DNA of 64,000 nucleotides, taken from positions 43,267,826-43,331,825 of the forward strand of contig NC_059362.1 of assembly GCF_019703515.2 (NCBI RefSeq), written 5' to 3'. The position numbers and the translations under genes were made by a program. The DNA comes from Myxocyprinus asiaticus (taxonomy: Eukaryota; Chordata; Actinopteri; Cypriniformes; Catostomidae). The notes beneath the pieces are model-generated. The model did not search any database and was not told where the DNA came from. It saw only the letters and a program-made list of their open reading frames with translations. Positions 42,078 to 56,245 of this stretch are shown piece after piece. The first letter of the stretch is position 1. Each line of letters opens with the position of its first letter.

Positions 42078-45000
42078 AGCTAAGGTTACAGGAAACTGAA
42101 TGGAAATGTTGCATTGTTAACAATCTCTCTTTTGTTTTGATTATTCTATCTATGAGCAGTACATATAAAAGTCGTTTGCCTGGTTAAAAATGTTCGTCTT
42201 TTAGGTTAATAGATCATTATTATTAATTATTTCAAGTTTTCAAAAAGTGTTTTTTTTTTCTTCTTTTTTTTTTCTAATCCGAATATGGTGTGTTTTAAAC
42301 AGAATAAGCAGCCTACTTACCTTATTGTTAAAAAACCAAACAAACAAACAAAAAAACAATAAGAATGCATTGCCGAAAGTATTAAGCAGCATTCTTCCCA
42401 CCAGCTATACCGTGTAAAATTGTGAATGAGCCATTTAAAATCGCCACGCCACAGCGCGATATTGACCACTAATTAGTAAAGTATCTTTTCCATGACGTCC
42501 AAAACCGGTCGGGTTTACGTGTGCTTCAGCAGAGAATTTCAGAGAGATGGAGGAACTGTAGACATACATTGAATTGAGCATTAAACCAAACGAACTCACC
42601 CAACAGACCAGAGAAGAGTTGAATGAACTCAATGAACGGCAGGGTGGGGGTGGGTGAGGTGAAGGTATGGCGGATCCGAACTGCTCAATACACTTAAGTC
42701 CAGATAGTCAATCACATGCTACTCCAGTGGTTGAGTTTAAGATGAAATCTCCCTCTTTCTCTCTGATTTACAATCAAACCACACAGTATCAATCAATCAT
42801 ATTGATTATTCATACATTTAAATAATGCTCTGAATTTTAAGACACTGTAGAATCTGCAGCTTTTGCTGAGCAGCTCTTAACAGTGACTCTTGATTTATGT
42901 TATAAGAGGAGTTGAGATGTTGCCTCCCATAATGTTGAAAAACATTGAATAAAATTATTAGTTTCTGTTTGTATGGAAAGCCCAAATAACATGAGTGTCT
43001 CAAGACTCAAAGTATTAAATGTGTTTTTCCTTAGTAAATGTTTAATGTTCTTCTGATTATAGAAGCGTATGAAAATGCTAACTAGTTTGTTTTGCATTTC
43101 AGAAGCTGCATATTTGCATATGCACAGATGTCCTGATTTTAAAAGGCCTTTTAATCATTTTCCTGGAGTTGACGATGTGTTTTAAATAATCAGTGTCTAA
43201 AGTGTGTGAGAAAAGGTTTGGTAAAGTGTTCTATCAATTTCTGTTTAAAGTGAAAAACAGAAGAAAAGTCTTGTTAATCATAGTGGTTTATGAACTTTTG
43301 TATCCCTCAGGAATTCATCACTGAAATAATTGAGCTAAACAGGTGAAGTTTCAATGTTGAGCAATAGTTTCCATCAAAACAATGCATGAAAATAAACTGA
43401 AATGTTTTAATGCACATGTCTGATATTTGGCTTCTTATTCAGGAAAAGAAATGTTGTTTTTTGACAAATCCAGCATTAAGAAGAACAGGCTCAAAAGGCA
43501 GGATCAATAATGTTTCTGATGTCTATGAAAACATCTTACAAATCCGAGAGGAAAGAATATAGTGTTGGTAGAATAATGTGCTATTGATCCATATCTTGTT
43601 GTTTCTTGCTGCTACTTCTGTTTTATTGAAACTATACAATCTGACGTTCAGTGCTATTTCCCATGTATTCGCTAACGTTTCTTATGTCCAGTATAGACAA
43701 AAACTAATGAGTAACATATATATATATTTATCCGTCGGAACTGGATCACGGGATCAAACGGGGACATGTAGGGTGTGTCCATGACCGCGTGGGGCATGTT
43801 TCCCGGTGGTTACGGGGCTGTTTTATGAATGGTGGATGGGAAACTCCATAACATCTGACACCGGTGACCAGTTCCGTGACCTGCGCTGTAATGGCACGAC
43901 CACCATCCACCCTCTTCACACATCAGCAAACACACAGCATCTTCTACACCAGAGCTGGCACAGGGGGAGTTGGGGTTTGGGGGCAGGGGTGAATTCCGGA
44001 GGGTGGACGGTATTGAGTGGGTGGGGGTGGGAGAAAGTGGGCGGGATGTAGAGATGGTGGGGGTAGTTGTTGATTAACGTGTTTTTCCTTTGACTCAAAG
44101 ACGAAGAGAGAAAAACATCCTCCAGCATCAGGCTTGATCGTGAGGTTGTGAGAAGCAAAGAAACATATTTTCTGAACGAATTTCTCATAGAAATGGGAAG
44201 AAACCGCTTATATAGCAGGGGGAAATCATTTCAGATGGTACTAAGTTGACAGCAGATTTTCTGAATTGTTTGGCCACATTTTGTGAACTGAGCACTCAAA
44301 TCAAAGAAACCCAGTCCGTATATGAAAGTATTATTGATTTGAATTTAATCTGGTCAATAGTTCCATCCTAGAATTGTGTTTGCCTTCATACTTATAGCTT
44401 TGTGTAAAACAGCACATTTCCCAGAACACTTAAAATACAACAATCAATTGAATGACTGCTGGTTGTTTTGGATCAATGCTCCACTCTCCCATCAAGTCTG
44501 ACTTTTGTAGCTCATAGGAAAGCTGGAATGTCCTTTATCAAGCAATAAACTATGAAGACCTTATTTCCCATCAAACAATAGTACATTTTGGAAACGTTTA
44601 AACGACATAGTTTAGACATAGAAACATGAGTTGTAGATGAACGAAAGCCTACATTTATTCACAATGGATTAAATGTATAAATGTAGACTATTTTTCTAAA
44701 GGGTATTTAGGCGGAAGGCAAGTTTGTTTACTGATCTGTTATCCGACCATCCTTTTGGTTAATGGCACAAAGTTGTTGCCTAATAAGGTTATGCAATAAG
44801 ACAATTATTACAGTTTAACGTGGCCCGCGAAATGTCCCAACAGGTTACTTTCCCTGATAAAACGATTTTTAATTCTGGAACTTTTTGTCGCGTTCCCCTA
44901 CACTTTGCGAGAGAATTAAATATGAAGTGTTACACAAGTATTTACTTTCATGGCACCAAAAGTATAATGACTATGGTTACCAGAGGTTGGAATCTGGTTA

Positions 45001-45179
45001 CATAACGCACCACTAAAATAGTTGCATTAAAATGAAAAATAACCCCCCTCCAAAATTGCTCGTTTTGTCGCTGGCACTTTTTAATGGCCATTCTAAAGAC
45101 TTTCAGAACTTGCAGGTGAAAAGCTCTTATAAAGACATTGTAATACATGTTTATAAACTGAAACTGTTCAAACGGAGAT

Positions 45180-45528
45180 GCTTTCCGTAGAGCTCAAGTA
45201 CAGCCCGGTTCCGAGTCCGCTCCCTCTCCCGGGCTCACGGAGGAGTCACGTGTGCAGCGCTGAGAGCGAGCGAATGAGAAACGAAGAGCGGGAGAGAGAG
45301 AGAATGTGCGAGGGAGGGAAAGCGAGCGATAGAGAGAGAGGATATGAGATGTTAAAAGACTCAAGAGACATGACAAAATATCCAAAAGGGAGACGCACGC
45401 CGTACCATGCGCGCTAAATTTGTCCCCGCTGGAAATCGGGATGTCGGCTCGACGGTGACGCGCATCACCCCATTTCACGGAGGAAACGATTTCGCTGGAA
45501 CTTTGGAACGGAGGGTCCGCGGGGAAAC
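45180..45528 (+). promoter_or_regulatory. lin28b: lin28b promoter and 5' UTR region
   Basis: CpG-rich segment beginning with CCCTCTCCCGGGCTCACGG. It holds an E-box CACGTG at 45247-45252 and a GA-rich block at 45260-45350. CpG richness continues past exon 1 to about 46200, as in a CpG-island promoter. The transcription start cannot be fixed by eye. Open frames on both strands here follow from the GC-rich composition. Confidence 0.6.
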
Positions 45529-45538
45529 ATGGCCGAAG
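45529..45538 (+). CDS. lin28b: lin28b coding exon 1 (10 nt)
   Basis: ATGGCCGAAG followed by donor GTTACG. Encodes MAE plus one base of Gly. It is accepted because it joins in frame to exon 2 as MAEGG, the known start of LIN28B. Confidence 0.85.
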
Positions 45539-47199
45539 GTTACGATGCTTTTTTATTTCTCTTTTCACTTGCGCACGTTTAGAAGGAGGCTCGTATTGTT
45601 GCACGCGCCCTGCGCTTTGTTTACGCAATTTGTGCGCGTGTTGAAGAGCCGTTTGCTCCAATGGTAGGGGGGGACGTGTGCACACCTGCCCCACGCCAGT
45701 GCCAGCGGCCGTAACAATATAGGCTACATAGTGTACTAACTTGGGCACATTGAGCAATCGTAATGCAGGCAATGCGCCATCTCATTAGAAGTGTAGCTCC
45801 ACTTTTCATTGAGTTCCTTCAGTTTTCTAGGGGGTGGGTTTGGGTTGTAGCTAGAGTAGACCGATCGGTGCGCTGTGGCGGCTGGATGCACGCGTGTTGT
45901 TGAGGAGTAGTTGGGGATTTCCATCAGAAACGCTGCCCGCGCTGATCCACGATCAATGTACAATGCAAACCCAGTATAAATCTCATTAAGATGTACACAC
46001 AACCACCAGCACACACACACACATGAACATCATCATCACGGCTGATTGGGCTTTTCTCCCTTGACCGCACAGGAGGGCCGCGCAGAGGTGGCGGGTCGGA
46101 CCCCGCCAGGACTCCGCCGCAGATTCTGGCTGGCTCCGGTTACTGCAAGTGGTTTAATGTCCGCATGGGGTTTGGATTTATATCGATGACCAGCAGCGAG
46201 GGGAAGCCAGTGGACCCTCCACTGGACGTGTTCGTTCACCAAGTAAGTTCCTCAATCAGCTCATTTCAAATACGTGTGACCGATTTTACCCGTGCTCCTG
46301 ACACATTTCGGTCTTTTTTTCACGTTATCTGTCGCATCTCATTGACATCAGCAGATGTGTTTGAGGAGAGCAGAAGTAAACATGCGCTCGTGTTTTTATC
46401 TCCTGTCACTTTAAGAGCCGCATTACTCACGCCAAATAAAACACATCTTTACGCCGAAACCGCTCTATTAGGAGTAAACACACGGTTTGCGTGGTTTAAT
46501 ACGGTGCACTTCTTAAAGGAACCTTCGAATACTTCATTAAGAACACACAGAGAGAGAAACAGTATGTAGACCTCTGACACTCAGATCTATTCAGGAACCT
46601 CGCAGGAACATGGCTGATAAATCTGCCAACATGTCGGAAAATGTGTCTCATGTAGCCATGTTTAAACACTGCATATAAGCAGACTGATCTTCGAAGAACA
46701 TCATGTGCTCTCGTGTTTACACGTGTGTAGCTATAGTTCAGAAACCCCCTCTCTCTCTTGTGCACCATATTCCTTCAATAGGCCACATCGCTCATGGATA
46801 TTCAGAACTGAATGAAACCCAGTACATGCACATATACAGTAGCCTATATATGCTACCCATAAGCTTAATATTTGTTCCTGACGTTTCTGTGGGTCTTTAA
46901 ATGTCATGTAGGTTTCATATGGAGATTTCTTCATGCATTCCATTAACACTCAACTCTTTTCAATGTTGTTTTGCTGTCAGTTTTGCTGATTTATGCTGCT
47001 GTTACATTGTTTTCCTGTTTTATATACTGTGGACAATACTGTCAAGCAGTGTTATATATTTACTGGTGGGCAAATAAGATGTTAAAAATTGCTTCCTGTG
47101 ACTTAACATTACAAAACACAGCTGGAGACATCTGCACAATAATAATGTGGCATTTTTATAAATCTTTAAAATGTTGCAAAAGCAGTAACATCATTTGGC

Positions 47200-47256
<57 letters not shown>

Positions 47257-47490
47257 ATCTTAAATAATTTAAAGGATTAAATCAAATTAAGATCTTGAGG
47301 CTATTAAAGTCACAATAGTGCATTTCCTGCATGCTTTATTTAATATTGTACTATTTAAATGACTAATTAATTTTTATTTTATTAAGATCACTAAAACAAT
47401 ATATATGTGTCTTACTATATACAGTATATAAACTATGTTTTAATTATATAATTACAAATGTATCTTTATTTTATTAAGACCACTAAAGCA

Positions 47491-47523
<33 letters not shown>

Positions 47524-47612
47524 TTAGTGGTCTTAATAAAATAAAAAATAATTTTATATATTTTATGTATGTGTATCTATCTATCTATCTATATATATAT
47601 ATACATATATAC

Positions 47613-47649
<37 letters not shown>

Positions 47650-50600
47650 GATAAACAGTATATCAACTATGTTTTAATTATATTTTATTAATGTTGAACA
47701 AAGTGGTTTTGCAATTTTAATTTGTTTTAGTGAAAGAGATCTTGCTTTATGGATGCATGCTATGGTTAGTGAAACTATGATGTGCCATCATTGTCTTTTA
47801 TTGTCTTTTAAAAACAGAATTATAGTTAATGTTGAATTATAGTGTTACGTGTTGATCATGTTGCAAAATAGTGAATATTTCTAATCTCTAAAGTGAAACA
47901 AATGTGAAGATTTTTATGAAACCATTTTGGTGCACTGTTATGGAACTGGAATACAGTGAAAGAAAGATGCTTTTTGCTAAAACAAAATGTGTCACCATGA
48001 AGTTATTTCCATTTTAATGAAAGATTTGTTTAGGTGAATATAATGTTGGCTAGATTTTCAATTGAATTGAAATTTGAACTGAAATCTTGTACGGAAATGA
48101 ATTTTTCTGAATGATTTGACAGATTCCCATATAAACCTATTACAGTAGCAGCCCTAAACCTTGAGTGCATCCTGGGAAATGCAGTTTCTTTTGTCAGGCA
48201 GTAGCCAGACAGGCTGTTACATGAATAATTAATACATTGTGTATATATAATAGTCAGATTATTAAATAAATATTTATATCCAGAGATGAGCTTATCAAAC
48301 TAATGGTTGAAATCAAATGGAAGCTCCATATCGGCAGTTATACATTATACTAATCAATACATAATAAATGCACTGGATTGCCATTATTTTGAAATATGTT
48401 AAACCAGATATCTTTATGTGAAATCTGGTCATTTCTATGACGCAAATTGACACCACTGAACTCTTCTACCACACACATGAACAGACAAATTCACGATCTG
48501 AATGATATTGATATTTTGAACACTCCTTAAGCATGTAACATTTCAGTTATTATTATGAGAAGAAGAACAGGTATATCAGTATGAAGTAAGCTATTTTGCT
48601 GTGACATTGCTGCTGTATGCAGTTGGAAAATGAAAGGGCCTTTTTTTCTTCATAGCTTGAGCATTTGAAAGCGTATTGATTATTAGGAAGGTTTGTGTCT
48701 GTCAGTTGGAAGAGCTGTACGGTTTTATTTCTTTTTGCTTTGGTATTGTACATTTGTGTGAATTTAGTTCTGTGTTTCTTTGTGCATGAATGCCTTGTGT
48801 TTTTAAAGCAGCAAACATACATTAGGTGAACCTGCGGTCCTTACAGATGCGAGTATTTCTGTGGCCACTAGCTCATTCACACATGCTTTCCATTCAGTTC
48901 TGTGTGTTATGATCTTATTTACCAATGATTATTTATCTTTAGTCTGGTTGAATATACACTGATTCCAGCATCCATGCATTTATTTGTTCAAATATCTTTG
49001 AACCGAACACTGTGCTTACTGTACAAAACACAATACTGATACTTGTTTCTGTAAAAAAGACAGGTACTTTTATTTGTTTGTTTCACAGCCTAATGGCACA
49101 TGCAGCTGTCCCTGATAAAGATTTGCATTTCCCTCTGATGCAAAAGTTTATTTGTGCTGAATAGTGAATGCGTATGTGTTCATGCTACATTGAAATTGAA
49201 ATAGCTTTTATGCTGTTGTGCAGGCTGTGCATGTATTATGTAGGTTTTTCTGCCGTTGTACAGTGTGAATGTATGTTTGAGATAAGAAGAAAGCATGTTT
49301 TTTAGAGTGTGTATGGCTGATTATTCACTCTGTGTGTCTCTCACCCTAATACTCGGGGGGCAATTGTATCAGGGGGTAAATGTTACACCAGATTTCTTCA
49401 ATCACAAACAAGCTAGAGTGATGACCCTCATTCAGCACATGCTCAGTAGAGTTTTCTCTCTGTTTTGATAAAAAAGCGCAACTGTTTCTCTATGTTGTAA
49501 CTTTTTTTGGTTATTTTGAAGTTATTAGAAATGATTTATTTTGGATGCCCAATATATTTCTTCTGCTGTCTAAAGTTTTGATGCTTTTATCTCTAGGTTG
49601 TTGTGTAGATATACAGTATAGCTAACACTGTCAAACAAATACAAATAACTTAAGAATGCACTTTATGTTACATTAACTTGTTTTATTCCTACATTTATGT
49701 ACTTCTTTTGTGTGTGGCAATATTCTTCAAAATGTCAAATACTTTATGTAAACTACATATCCAAAACAAGCTGAACACGGTGTTCTTGAATTACTTTAGT
49801 GCTGTTTTATACATCAATAAACCAAGAGCCTAAATAATGAACATCACATTGGCGCACAAAACAGTTATTACAATTTTGAATAATTTATACACAGAAATCG
49901 AGTTACTAAAAAAACAAAACAGGTTGTAAATAGAAAATGTTGACGCAACAGGAGCGACAGCAATTGACACTTTTCATGATTAGTTAAAGCTGAAGTGTGT
50001 CATTTCTGCGCCACTGAATGGAACTGCATAAATAAACGTTTGTTTTCAAACAGCTTTCTGAATACGCCTCGTTTGCTGTTGATTGGACAAACAGATAGTC
50101 CCGCTACCAACTCACGCCATTGGTTGAGTCAGTGTTGTTGTGTCGGGTCGCTCAAAACAAACAGAGGAATTTTCATAGCGCCACAGAGACCTAGTGTTTA
50201 CAGTTTTAGAGAAAATTAATCTACAGAAAGCTTACTTACAGTTGTCTCTCCAAATTCAGCTGGGATAGGGGTCCTTCAACATTCTTTAAAAAAGGAATTT
50301 TGTTAAAAGACAAATAAGGAGAAGGAGGCGTGGCTTCATCCGGCCCTCACACTCCCAATCATGTGTGTGTTTCATTAGGAGTGTGTTTGTGTTTGCATGT
50401 TTGTCCGTGATGTGTGTGCAGTGCATGCGTGTTTTTGTGAGTCTTCCTGCTTGAATGTTCATGTTGTGAGTGTGTGTCACTGTCATTTTAGGTGTTTGAG
50501 TTTGTGTGTGCATTTATTAGTTCACATGTTGTTCAGTTAATTTTGTGTGTGTAGTTTGGTGACAAATTTGTCCCAGAAGTTGGCTAAATATTGCAAAATG

Positions 50601-53600
50601 ATTTGTATGCAAAATGTCAAATATTTATCAAATGTATAAAATATGTATACCATTAGGGATGCACAATACAAAATTTGTGTGCCGATACCAAGATACAATT
50701 ATTTAGAACAACATCTGCTGATACTGATAGTTTGGTGGTTCTGCTTTAAATAATTTAAATAATAACATTTCTCTACAAGTTGTCAGTGTTTCAGAGTAAC
50801 TAGTCGCAGTTATAAACAAAACACTGAAACAAAAAAGCGCATTATTAACTGAATTATAAATAGCCTTCTGTCAGTCTCACATTAGATTGGTAAGATTTCT
50901 TAATTTTATAATGTTCTTCACTCACATAAACTAAGTCCTAAATGAGTTCTTAATGATGAAGCTTGACCCTTTTTTAGTTGAATATTCCTTGCTGTGCTGA
51001 GCTTAAAGGTGACTTTCAAATGAGTTGTGTTCACAGTTTTTTACTTGCTTTGGATAAAAGCATCTGCCAAATGAATAAATGTAAAAAGTTTGAACGGTAG
51101 TTCGTGAAATTTAACCAGTGAAGAGTTTACAAACTGCAACTCTGCCGTCATAGCCACTAAACTAAATGTAATTCCACACAAGAGACATTTTCTTTCACAC
51201 AGCGCACAAGTTGTGAATTAATTGTCTGATGCATTTTTTCCAACTCCTTTGACTGGATATAATCAGCCTTGATCATCGGCAGATTTTAAACAATCATATG
51301 ACGTCCGATAATTGCCTGATATCGATTTTGTTTTTCAAAATCACATTTTTTTTTAAAAAAACATCGGTTGACAGCATCGGTTGACAAGGCAGCCTGGAGA
51401 TCTTGAAATTGAAACAAGGAGGAGCAAACACTTCTAACTGGCCAAGATGGCACAGTTGTCTCTCCTCTCCTCCAACTTTTCTTCCTGCATAATAGCATTC
51501 TCTCTTCAACAATCAATATTCCAAACATTATAGTTTGCTAGTTTACATGCATTATATTATAGATGGATAGAGACAGTTTATATATTAATTCATAATAGTG
51601 AATTATGTTGTGCATATGTGTGTGTGTGCATATATATATATATACGGTTTTAATGCTTTGGCAGTATAAAGCTTTTTACCATGCCAGTCTTGCATCTTGA
51701 ATCTAAAGAGGAGTAATTGAGCTTCATAATAGCAGGAATATCAGACCTAATGCACATACAGACTATAAGGGTCATCTCTGTTACGCAGTTCGTTTTGAAT
51801 TGTATAACTTAAAGAAAAAATGAATATGCTTGTGTTGTAATTTAAGGAAGTATTTCTATAGACGGTTCTATCATACTTTAAGAAATATGAAGATATATCA
51901 TGGGGACGTGAATGCGTACTACACAGTATGACCCACAACACCCAGTGTTATTTTAATAGTTCATTACCTGCCTTTACTGGTGCTGTTGTCCAGCATTATT
52001 TCTTTACTTTTTTTTTTTTTTGTTCTTTCTCATTTTTGCAACACTAGTTCTTTTTTGACTTAAGTGTTTACATTCTTTTCTTTCCACTTTTAATTTTTTC
52101 TTTAGAGCTCAGTTTCTCTTTGTCTTCTGCATCTATCCATTTCTTCATTTCTCATCTTGAGTGGGAACAGAAGCTGCAGATCACATGACTTCCTCCTTCA
52201 GCTATGCCCATATTAGGGCGGAAGGGCGAGTGAGTGGGTGGAGCCAGCTACTGATCTGACACAAACAAGCACTCACTTTCCAAGAGTTTGATAGTAGTTC
52301 TGTAGTACTGAAATCTATGGACAATATTAACTTTTTTTATTGCAAATGTAATATTTTATTTCATACATTTATCATTTTAGTTATCACTGGTTTAACTTTC
52401 ATTCTTAGATTTGAGAAAGCCCTGTGCATTATTACTTTTATTCATAGTTTAATTGTAGTATTTTTTCAGCCTTATAAGAACCGTAAAAACTCTTTAGTAA
52501 GTTGCTTTTAGAAGAAAACATCTGCTAATAGCATGAATGTTAAATGTAATTTTGAGGTGTGTTGTGCTGTCAGTTCACAGTTTAAAATCGTGAATCATGT
52601 TTTGCAAAAGTAAACTATCCCAGGACAAAAGTTCAAAACAAAAATGTTTTTAAATAAGTTTTAATTAAATGAATAAAAAACAATTGTAACAGTTGAGTTG
52701 TTTTTGTGTGTGTCTATTTTCTTTTCATTTTGACCTCTAAATGCATAACTCTCATTAATCAGGGTTTAGCTTTATTCTGTAGGTTTATATAGTTTATAAA
52801 ACAGTTTTTTTTTTCCATTTAATTTTCTGTACTGATCCCTTTTGATTAAAATGGAGAGGAACAAAATCTTTGTATGTTTTAAGAAAGAGACTCTTCTGGC
52901 TTTTCTTTTGCTTTTCTATTATGATTGTATAATGATCTATAAACTCAATGCTTGTGCATTTACATCTAAAATCAAGAGACTTTCAATTTCATTTAAGAGT
53001 AAATAAACGCATTTATTCACCCACACAGAAAACAATGTGATGGAAATAACATTCAGAAGTGTAACACAAACTTTTCGTTGCCCAAAAAGTGAAAATTTAA
53101 CACAGAAATTGCTAGTTCCAGATTGAGTCCACATTGAAAATCAAAGATTAAAATTTCAACAATTGTTTAATGAGAATATTTAACATTTTAAGAGTGAAAC
53201 TTTTTCACTTTTTCTGTTCTACAAATTAAACCTTTTGTTGCTTAAATAGTAAACTGCCTGAGTAGACATACTAGCACATATTAATAGTCTCTATATAAGT
53301 TGTTTTCATAAATGAACTGTCTTTCTATTGAACATAGCATAATGAAGTTAAACATATTTACTTTACACACAATTTTAAGATTTCTTAGTCATAACTCACA
53401 CACTGAGCTCATATCTGGCTGCTGTCAGTGGTGTGTGTGGAGTGATGTAGTGCGTGTCAGCAGATCAAATACTGTGCGAGTGTGTGTTGTTAATTTAATG
53501 CAGGGAAAGGGGATGCCGGTGTGTGTGTTTGAAGGGGGTTGGGCTGAGGTCGTAGGTCACAGTAAAGGATGAAAACATGTGGAGGAGGGGAGTGTGTGTG

Positions 53601-53749
53601 AAATATGTCCAGCCTTTTGGTGGCACTCTCTGGATTTTGCTTTCTGTCTGTTGTCTTTTCTTGATTTCTGTCTTACTCTTTACATCTGATGTGTCTTTGT
53701 CACTTACTGAGTGTTGTTTTCATGTTTAAATAGAACCAGTTCTCCATCA

Positions 53750-53799
<50 letters not shown>

Positions 53800-56211
53800 G
53801 CTCATGTAACTGTGATTATTGGTTAAGTCTTTTAGTTAATTTTGTCATGTTGTAATTTAAAACTTAATTTCATTATTTTATGTTATATACAATTTAGAAC
53901 AGTATTACAAACCTCTCCTGTTATGCTCATCATGTTGTAATTCATTTAGTTAATTGTGTTTTTAGATGGAAAATTGTAATTAAAGGCTCAACTTTTTATT
54001 CAATAGCTATCTGTCTGTCTGTCTGTCTGTCTTTAAAAATTAATTACGGTAAATTATGGCATTTTAAGTGTATTAATGATAATACAAAAAGGTTGCATTT
54101 TAATAAAACAATTATTACACAAATATTCATAAGTGGAACATATCGACTAACTATACTCAAATTATAAAATACAGCGTTTATCCGCTGTAGATTTATTTTC
54201 TGTGGAAATATAAACCGAGCATATTGTACATTTCACTGAACATGTTTGTGTGAATATATTGTAGGTTTTCCTGGCAGAGGGGTTTCTCTAAGAGGTTTGT
54301 ATTAACCCAATGCTCTCTCGATATGGATTGCTAATTTTAGCCTGTCGCCAGTTCTGTGTGTGTTTGAACATTTACATAAGTCAGGATGCTTTTGATTCTA
54401 ATTAAGAAATATTATTTAAATGAATTCTTATCACCCACATTGCTGGACATAATCATGAAAAGAACAAATGTCTTTCTGTTCCATTAATATTGTGCTGGTT
54501 CGAGAGGTGAGGGTAAATTGTGTTGTGTTGAAGATGGTGTGTATGCACTTGGAATAACATTCAGAAATCCAGAAATGGAAGGTGATATGATACATTTCTT
54601 GACTTTCCAAATCAGTCATGACAGTAACAATAAAATGCTGTATTTAGAATTTAACTGTGAAATAAATGCAGGCTGTGGTATAAACATTATATTGGACTGA
54701 ATTGTTGAATAATAGCATTTTATTGTTTTGTTTATTTCATAAGTTTTGATGGAATTATATTGTAGTGAGCTATGTGATTGTTATGTCTTGTGAACATTTA
54801 TTTATTTCTCACATATGTTTATGATTTGTTAGCCAGGCACTCACAGATCTTAAAACTCAACAATGAATTATCATTTTAGAGATAAAAATTTAAAGAAACT
54901 CTGAACCTTCGAAACTGCAACCATACAGTTTATTCATGCCGCAGTGCATGCTTGGAACCAAAGAACGTATGTGGACATCAGATTATTACAGTTAATCTGT
55001 AAATATATAGAAAAGAAACCGGCTACACCATTACAGTAATTATATTAGCCCTCTTCACTGTTAATTTAGTTGCAATAAATTGTAGAACTAAAACAATTGT
55101 GCGAAAATATGGCAGCTTGTAGCCACAGAATATTCTGTAAATTCACTCTGTTTTAAAGTGAAGGAAATCATCACATTTCTCGTTACCCACGCTGTGCCGT
55201 TTGCATTTGATTCATGCATTACGTTTCTGTCAATTTAATTAAATGAATAATTTAAATATAAATCATATGAGTAAATGTATCGGTGCTTCGGAGTTTTGTA
55301 CTGATGAATAATTTTTCCATAGCAACATGAACTGGAATAATCAACCTTGTTCATTAGTATTCATGAATAACTTTATCTAGAATCACAAATTTGTTGTCTG
55401 AAATTACTTTAAACTATGGTTATTTGATGCATGAACTTTAACAACCTTCTCACGTTCATTTGCTTTCATCTGTGTATGTTATAGCTGTCGAAATGTGAAT
55501 TAAGTCTAAATCTTTAGATATATCTTCGGTCTTTTCTATCGAAGTCCTGCACTATATCTGAGCTGTGATCTGACTTTATTATAGAATTAATTATACTATA
55601 CTTGAACAGTAAAATATAATTCCATGCAGAACACATTTCTTAAAGTTGGAATTGTCAATATTGATCCTATACTGTATAGATTTTATTTATAAAGAATTAC
55701 ATTTTACTAAAATAGACTTGTGGCTAAATTGTGGTTACAATTTTCGTCCTTTTAGATGATACTGAGAAATCATCACTGTCCAAAAGTCTGAGACCACATT
55801 GAAAATCTGGGATTCAAAATGTAATAAACTTGGAAATAAAAAGAAAGTTAGTGAAGAAAAATGATGCCAATCAAAAGAGAAAAAATATTGTATATTAGAA
55901 TATAAAATCAAATCAAATCAAATCACTTTTATTGTCACACAGCCATGAGCAATTTGTGAATTTGTTATAACATGGATCATCAGGTTTCACACAAGGACTC
56001 AAGTGCATGCTGTCATTTAGCAAAGAAATCGTGAAATTCATGTTTCAACTTTTCACTTAATTGTTATGCTGATAATATAATTTGTTATGGAAAAAAAATC
56101 CATTAGAAAATAATGCAAATTATAAGCATTTTTACTAGTGATATCAAACTTTTGGATCCCACTGTATGAGTGTGTCTATCTGTGGTGTAAGACATCTGTA
56201 ATGAAATAATG

Positions 56212-56245
<34 letters not shown>

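Larger units (their letters stand above)
40572..45179. other. Intergenic region between the unrecognised gene and lin28b
   Basis: Contains an (AT)n tract, an R3 MITE (41.35-42.08 kb), a possible decayed coding piece near 42.51-42.65 kb and a GC-richer patch at 43.74-44.06 kb. The rest is AT-rich sequence with no recognisable feature. Confidence 0.7.

Noticed and set aside
45178..45417. 79-codon forward frame upstream of lin28b
   Set aside because: Driven by GA-rich 5' UTR sequence (repeated Glu/Arg); no homology recognised.
45194..45772. 192-codon open frame on the minus strand over the lin28b promoter
   Set aside because: Antisense to a CpG-rich promoter and exon 1, low-complexity Leu/Ser-rich start, no recognisable domain. 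GC-rich DNA has few stop codons.
46165..46569. 134-codon frame over lin28b exon 2
   Set aside because: Only the part to 46242 is coding. The rest is intron 2 after a GTAAGT donor.
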